Of a DNA stretch of 35,424 bases, positions 31,789 to 35,424 are shown piece by piece. Each line of letters starts with the position of its first letter. Positions within the stretch are counted from its first letter, which is position 1. The stretch covers positions 1-35,424 of the forward strand of contig JAFGJZ010000133.1 in assembly GCA_016928815.1 (NCBI GenBank), in the 5' to 3' direction. This DNA comes from Spirochaetota bacterium. Its GTDB lineage: Bacteria; Spirochaetota; UBA4802; JAFGJZ01. The notes beneath the pieces are model-generated. The model had not been told where the DNA came from. It ran no database searches and worked only from the letters and a program-made list of their open reading frames with translations. Position numbers and translations under genes: made by a program.

Positions 31789-32739
31789 ATGGCCGTTAAT
31801 GATAGGAAAAGAATTTTCATTGTCGGCGGTGCAGGAGTTGATATACAGGCAACTTCTTTTGAAAAAATCATTTCTCAGGATTCGAATCCGGGGAAGTATT
31901 CCGTTTCATGCGGGGGGGTAGGGCGGAACGTCGCAATTAATGCATCGCTGCTTGGTTTTGATGTCGATATTCTCTGCACTCTAGGAAATGACACAAATGG
32001 GAATACAGTTCTGGCAGATTTTAATAAATATGGAATAAATACTTTCCACATTCTTACAGTCGGAGATGCGGAAACTTCAGCATATATGTCACTGCATGAA
32101 CCTGACGGGGAGATGTATGCCGCAGTTTCTTCAATGCAGATAAATGATTTTTTAACCAGGGCAATTGTTGAAACTAAAATGGAATTGATTAACAGCTGCA
32201 GTGCATGTTTTATCGAAACAAATGTATCTGCCGAAGTTCTGGATTATATTACCCGGAACTGCAGGGTGAAACTGTTTCTTGATACCGTTTCAGAGCACAA
32301 ATCCCAAAGAGCAAAAAATGTAATCGGAAAATTCCATTCTATCAAACCTAATCTCCAGGAAGCGGAAATACTGTGCGGTTTCACAATAACAAGTACTTTT
32401 GAACTTCTGAAAGCAGCCGATTATTTTCACCGGAAGGGAGTGGAAAATGTTTTCATCAGCCTCGGCAGAAGCGGTGTATTCTTCAGCGGTCAGGATGGTC
32501 AGGGTATTGCGGTATGCTGCAATGCAGATGTGAAAAATGTAACAGGTGCCGGTGATGCTTTTATTGCCGGAATCATTCATGCCGACCTTTCCGGTTTATC
32601 AATTGAGGGTCAGGCAATTTGGGGAACGGCCGCTGCAATTCTCGCTCTTTCAAGTAATGAATGTGTGAACACAGCATTATCTTCTGAAAGTATTAAGGAA
32701 GTAATCAGCGGCGGCGGAATATACGTTAAAAAGTTTTAA
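31789..32739 (+). CDS. psuK: PfkB-family pseudouridine kinase
   Basis: A 316-aa ribokinase-type kinase. The N-terminal IFIVGGAGVDIQ strand, GGVGRNVAINASLLG substrate segment and C-terminal VTGAGDAFIAGI anion-hole/catalytic motif with its Asp are intact. Pairing with psuG 13 nt downstream points to pseudouridine kinase, which makes pseudouridine 5'-phosphate. ATG 31789 has an AGGAGG site 4 nt upstream; the frame extends upstream to 31723 without a ribosome site. A TATAAT in the upstream gap (31562-31788) has no clear -35. Confidence 0.9.
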   Translation: MAVNDRKRIFIVGGAGVDIQATSFEKIISQDSNPGKYSVSCGGVGRNVAINASLLGFDVDILCTLGNDTNGNTVLADFNKYGINTFHILTVGDAETSAYMSLHEPDGEMYAAVSSMQINDFLTRAIVETKMELINSCSACFIETNVSAEVLDYITRNCRVKLFLDTVSEHKSQRAKNVIGKFHSIKPNLQEAEILCGFTITSTFELLKAADYFHRKGVENVFISLGRSGVFFSGQDGQGIAVCCNADVKNVTGAGDAFIAGIIHADLSGLSIEGQAIWGTAAAILALSSNECVNTALSSESIKEVISGGGIYVKKF

Positions 32740-32752
32740 CTATGGAGAGAAA

Positions 32753-33664
32753 ATGATTAAATACCTTGATGTGAAGAATGAAGTTCAGTCTGCAATTGAT
32801 TCGGGACGCCCTGTCGTTGCGCTGGAATCAACGATTATTTCTCACGGAATGCCGTATCCTGAAAATGTCAGAACTGCACTGAATGTTGAAAAAATAATCA
32901 GAGATAAAGGAGCCGTACCGGCAACAATTGCAGTAATGAAAGGAATGCTCAAAGTCGGATTGACTGGAGAGGAAATTGACATGCTTGGCAGGGAAGGGAC
33001 GGCCGTGACAAAAACAAGCAGACGTGACATTCCGTTCGTGCTTTCCAAAAAGGTAACCGGAGCAACAACCGTTGCATCAACAATGATAATCGCTGAACTT
33101 GCCGGAATTAAGGTCTTTGCCACGGGAGGAATCGGAGGCGTTCATCATGGAGCTGAAAAAACTTTTGATATTTCTGCGGATCTTGAGGAATTTGCGAAAA
33201 CCGGCGTTACAGTAGTATGTGCAGGAGCGAAATCCATTCTTGATATCGGTCTGACTCTGGAATATCTTGAAACTATGGGTGTACCGGTTCTCGGATACAG
33301 GACTGATGATCTTCCTGCATTTTATACGCGGAAAAGCGGCTACAGGGTTGACTACCGTGTAGAAAATGCCTCCGAAATTGCAGAGGTAATGAAAATAAAA
33401 CAGTCACTTAATTTAAGCGGGGGTATTGTTGTCGCCAATCCGATTCCGCATGAGTATGAAATGGATTATGATGAAATCGGCAATGCCGTAGATACGGCGC
33501 TGGCGGAAGCTGAACAGAAAGGAGTAAAAGGAAAGGAAATCACGCCGTTTCTTCTTGCTGCTGTTAAGGATAAAACAGGCGGCAGGAGTCTTGAGTCCAA
33601 TATTCAGCTTGTTTACAATAATGCCGCCCTTGCCGCTGAAATCGCGATAGAATTTGCGGGATAA
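32753..33664 (+). CDS. psuG: Pseudouridine-5'-phosphate glycosidase
   Basis: A 303-aa PsuG, full length. Signature stretches are ALESTIISHGMPYPEN, TTVASTMIIAELAGIKVFATGGIGGVH and the C-terminal LESNIQLVYNNAALAAEIA. It splits pseudouridine 5'-phosphate into uracil and ribose 5-phosphate. With psuK it forms a salvage pathway for pseudouridine released from RNA turnover or taken up. It has a GGAGA ribosome site. Confidence 0.96.
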   Translation: MIKYLDVKNEVQSAIDSGRPVVALESTIISHGMPYPENVRTALNVEKIIRDKGAVPATIAVMKGMLKVGLTGEEIDMLGREGTAVTKTSRRDIPFVLSKKVTGATTVASTMIIAELAGIKVFATGGIGGVHHGAEKTFDISADLEEFAKTGVTVVCAGAKSILDIGLTLEYLETMGVPVLGYRTDDLPAFYTRKSGYRVDYRVENASEIAEVMKIKQSLNLSGGIVVANPIPHEYEMDYDEIGNAVDTALAEAEQKGVKGKEITPFLLAAVKDKTGGRSLESNIQLVYNNAALAAEIAIEFAG

Positions 33665-33684
33665 ATCCTGTCTGCATGCATTTG

Positions 33685-34626
33685 TCAGATGAAACTGGTG
33701 AAAAAATCCTTCATTATCCAGAAAAAGAATATCATTGTCGCCATGCTGAATAAATGCGTGAAGACTACTCCTTCTGCTGCAAGATCCGCATCAGAGTTAT
33801 AATAGACTGCCATGCTTACTGCATTTACGCTTACCGGCGCCAGGTTCACAGTCATGAAAATTATAAGGAGTTCCTTTGAGATTGAAGTATATCTGAAAAG
33901 AAGAATTGTAATCACAGCAAGAACTCCGGGAACAAATACAAGCCGCAGCAGTCCCAGCTGGATGTTCCATTTGTCGAATTTCAGTGCTTTGATTCCAAGA
34001 TCCGCAATTCTTGCACCGGCAATAATCATTGCAACAGGAACCGTACATTTTCCGAGTGTATTCAGAATTTCAACCGCCATTTCCGGTACGTAATTATTGA
34101 AATTGAACAGAACGATTACAATCCCTGAAACTGTTGCAATTAATCCGTTGGAAAAAAGCTGTTTAAGCTTTTGTCTGAATGTAAGATTATGCGTCATGAA
34201 ACTGATTCCTATTGTCCATAAAATTATCATATAACCCAGATTGTGAACGAATAGGAGCCCGGCTCCTCTTTCAGGAAGAAAATATGTAACAAACGGAAGA
34301 ACCAGAAAAACAAAATTATTTATAGTTGAGTGATAGAGGAAAATGCTTTTACGTGTACCTTTCCATTTATTAATTTTGCATATCAATAGCCCGGCTGATA
34401 ATCCAGTAAACGCTGTTACGACTGCGGAAAAAGGAAGCAGCATGTTGTTCAATAAAACCGATCTGTCAAGACCGGTAATGATGCTGGAAAATATTAAAGC
34501 AGGCCAGAAGATGTCCATGTTTATTCTGCTTAAATCAAGAATGCTGTGTCCGGTAACTTTGCCTTTAAGTTTAAGGATAATTCCGATTATCATAAGAATG
34601 ACAAGAAAAAGAATTTTACCTGCCAT
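33685..34626 (-). CDS. AEC-family membrane transporter
   Basis: A 313-aa protein with about ten hydrophobic segments in two inverted halves, matching the auxin-efflux-carrier (AEC) family. Recognisable stretches are NMDIFWPALIFSSI in the first half, GKCTVPVAMIIAGARIADLG in the middle, and LAPVSVNAVSMAVYYNSDADLAAEGVVFTH near the end. Members export or import organic acids such as malate; the substrate here is unknown. It converges on psuG with 20 nt between, so no shared transcription. Confidence 0.85.
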   Translation of the reverse strand: MAGKILFLVILMIIGIILKLKGKVTGHSILDLSRINMDIFWPALIFSSIITGLDRSVLLNNMLLPFSAVVTAFTGLSAGLLICKINKWKGTRKSIFLYHSTINNFVFLVLPFVTYFLPERGAGLLFVHNLGYMIILWTIGISFMTHNLTFRQKLKQLFSNGLIATVSGIVIVLFNFNNYVPEMAVEILNTLGKCTVPVAMIIAGARIADLGIKALKFDKWNIQLGLLRLVFVPGVLAVITILLFRYTSISKELLIIFMTVNLAPVSVNAVSMAVYYNSDADLAAEGVVFTHLFSMATMIFFFWIMKDFFTSFI

Positions 34627-34798
34627 TGTATAAAGAAATTGTATGTTAATAAGTATCTCCTGATTTCAGCCGTACAGCGTAACAGTTCTGCTGAAGTTAA
34701 TTTTGATTTACGGATTAATGATAGCATAATATTCAGATAATGCATTTTAAAACTGAAAAAAGCGGATACAGTCAATTCCGCAGTGTTTTAAGTCAGGT

Positions 34799-35251
34799 TC
34801 ACAGGTTGTTTATTTTTCTGAATTCTTCATTGAATTCAGTGTTCCGGAAAGACGGAGTTGCATCAACGGCATCAATGTCTTTCAGGTTAAGCCATTCTTT
34901 TGACAGAAGTCTGACTCTGACGATCTGATAAATTACAAGTACAAGACCTCCCGGTATGATTACCAGCGACAGTTTGAAAAATCTCCATACTACTGATCCG
35001 CTGGAAATTGTCAGAAAATTAATGATGTGCTGTTCGTAATGGAAGCTTGCCGTAATAGCCGCAAGAAGAAGCATAATCACGAAATTTGATATGTTTCTAT
35101 GCAGACGGTCTTTTTTCCTGCAGTCAAAACAGATCGGCAGCTTGACTGTTCCGGTCTGTCTTAAAGTCCTATTAATCTGTCCGTCAGGTTTTTGAAGACA
35201 GATGAAGCATTTCTCAGGATATTTATATGCCGGCCTTGATTCATTTTTCAT
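34799..35251 (-). CDS. Zinc-ribbon membrane protein, unrecognised
   Basis: A 150-aa protein with two CxxC pairs (C15/C18 and C41/C44) forming a probable zinc ribbon, followed by two hydrophobic segments (about 57-75 and 90-110) and a cytoplasmic C-terminal tail. I do not recognise the family. It may be co-transcribed with the AEC gene downstream (172-nt gap, no terminator seen). Confidence 0.7.
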   Translation of the reverse strand: MKNESRPAYKYPEKCFICLQKPDGQINRTLRQTGTVKLPICFDCRKKDRLHRNISNFVIMLLLAAITASFHYEQHIINFLTISSGSVVWRFFKLSLVIIPGGLVLVIYQIVRVRLLSKEWLNLKDIDAVDATPSFRNTEFNEEFRKINNL

Positions 35252-35418
35252 TATGTCACCGCAGTATTATTTAATTATTCCGGAATATATTCATTTTACG
35301 GTTCTCTGGAGTCAAGAGAAAATTCTGCAGAAATTAAATATGGGAAATGAATTTCATAATATTCTCCTTTACAAAATTCAAATAACAATTAAATTTACAG
35401 CGTTGAACAGGAGATAAT

Positions 35419-35424
35419 ATGATA
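35419..35424 (+). CDS. Start of a gene cut by the window edge
   Basis: ATG at 35419 follows an AGGAG ribosome site (35409-35413) by 5 nt. Only two codons are visible, so no product can be named. Confidence 0.4.

Overview
The window reads as chromosomal DNA of an anaerobic, fermentative, double-membraned bacterium with moderately low GC. The outer membrane is implied by a TonB-dependent receptor, a TonB protein and an Omp85-like barrel. Anaerobic hydrogen metabolism is implied by an [FeFe]-hydrogenase operon. A spirochaete-type host is my best guess, mainly because an RpoS-like sigma factor sits behind a sigma-54 promoter, an arrangement known from Borrelia. The sequence alone does not prove this. 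No rRNA, tRNA, insertion sequence, phage gene or CRISPR array was seen.

Layout. Positions 210-3337 (+) carry rho, rpmE with a strong terminator, then an RpoS-like sigma factor behind a near-perfect -24/-12 promoter with palindromic sites upstream. Positions 3369-4786 (-) carry a SixA-like phosphatase overlapping a divergent dprA. A Cof-type HAD phosphatase follows at 5107. Positions 6000-12336 form a vitamin B12 uptake block: a cobalamin riboswitch, a BtuB-like receptor and a short TonB on the plus strand, facing a btuF-btuC-btuD-mscS run on the minus strand. Next come a DbpA-type RNA helicase, a membrane protein of unknown function and a phosphoribosyltransferase. Positions 15117-18004 (-) hold a TPP riboswitch, thiB, thiP and a frameshifted remnant resembling the tail of a family 2 glycosyltransferase; no thiQ ATPase gene is present here.

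Positions 18205-19351 (+) hold a structured leader, a stand-alone CheY-like receiver and a degenerate receiver-like protein. A secreted M15 peptidase follows. Positions 20374-25384 (+) are a five-gene NAD(P)-linked [FeFe]-hydrogenase operon with a small GHKL ATPase gene embedded, closed by a UUCG-loop terminator. Immediately downstream lies an eight-copy, 43-bp tandem repeat (25472-25815).

The right third holds a CAT-like acyltransferase, a polyprenyl diphosphate synthase plus a MenA-like prenyltransferase (the lipid-quinone side-chain branch), a UPF0303 protein, an Omp85-like barrel, a small membrane protein, an orphan barstar-like protein, psuK-psuG for pseudouridine breakdown, an AEC permease and a zinc-ribbon membrane protein. 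The start of another gene is cut by the right edge.

The regulatory layer is the most informative part: a sigma-54 to sigma-70-family cascade, two vitamin riboswitches each heading an uptake operon, a CRP-type palindrome before the hydrogenase operon, and several structured leaders with no family I recognise.
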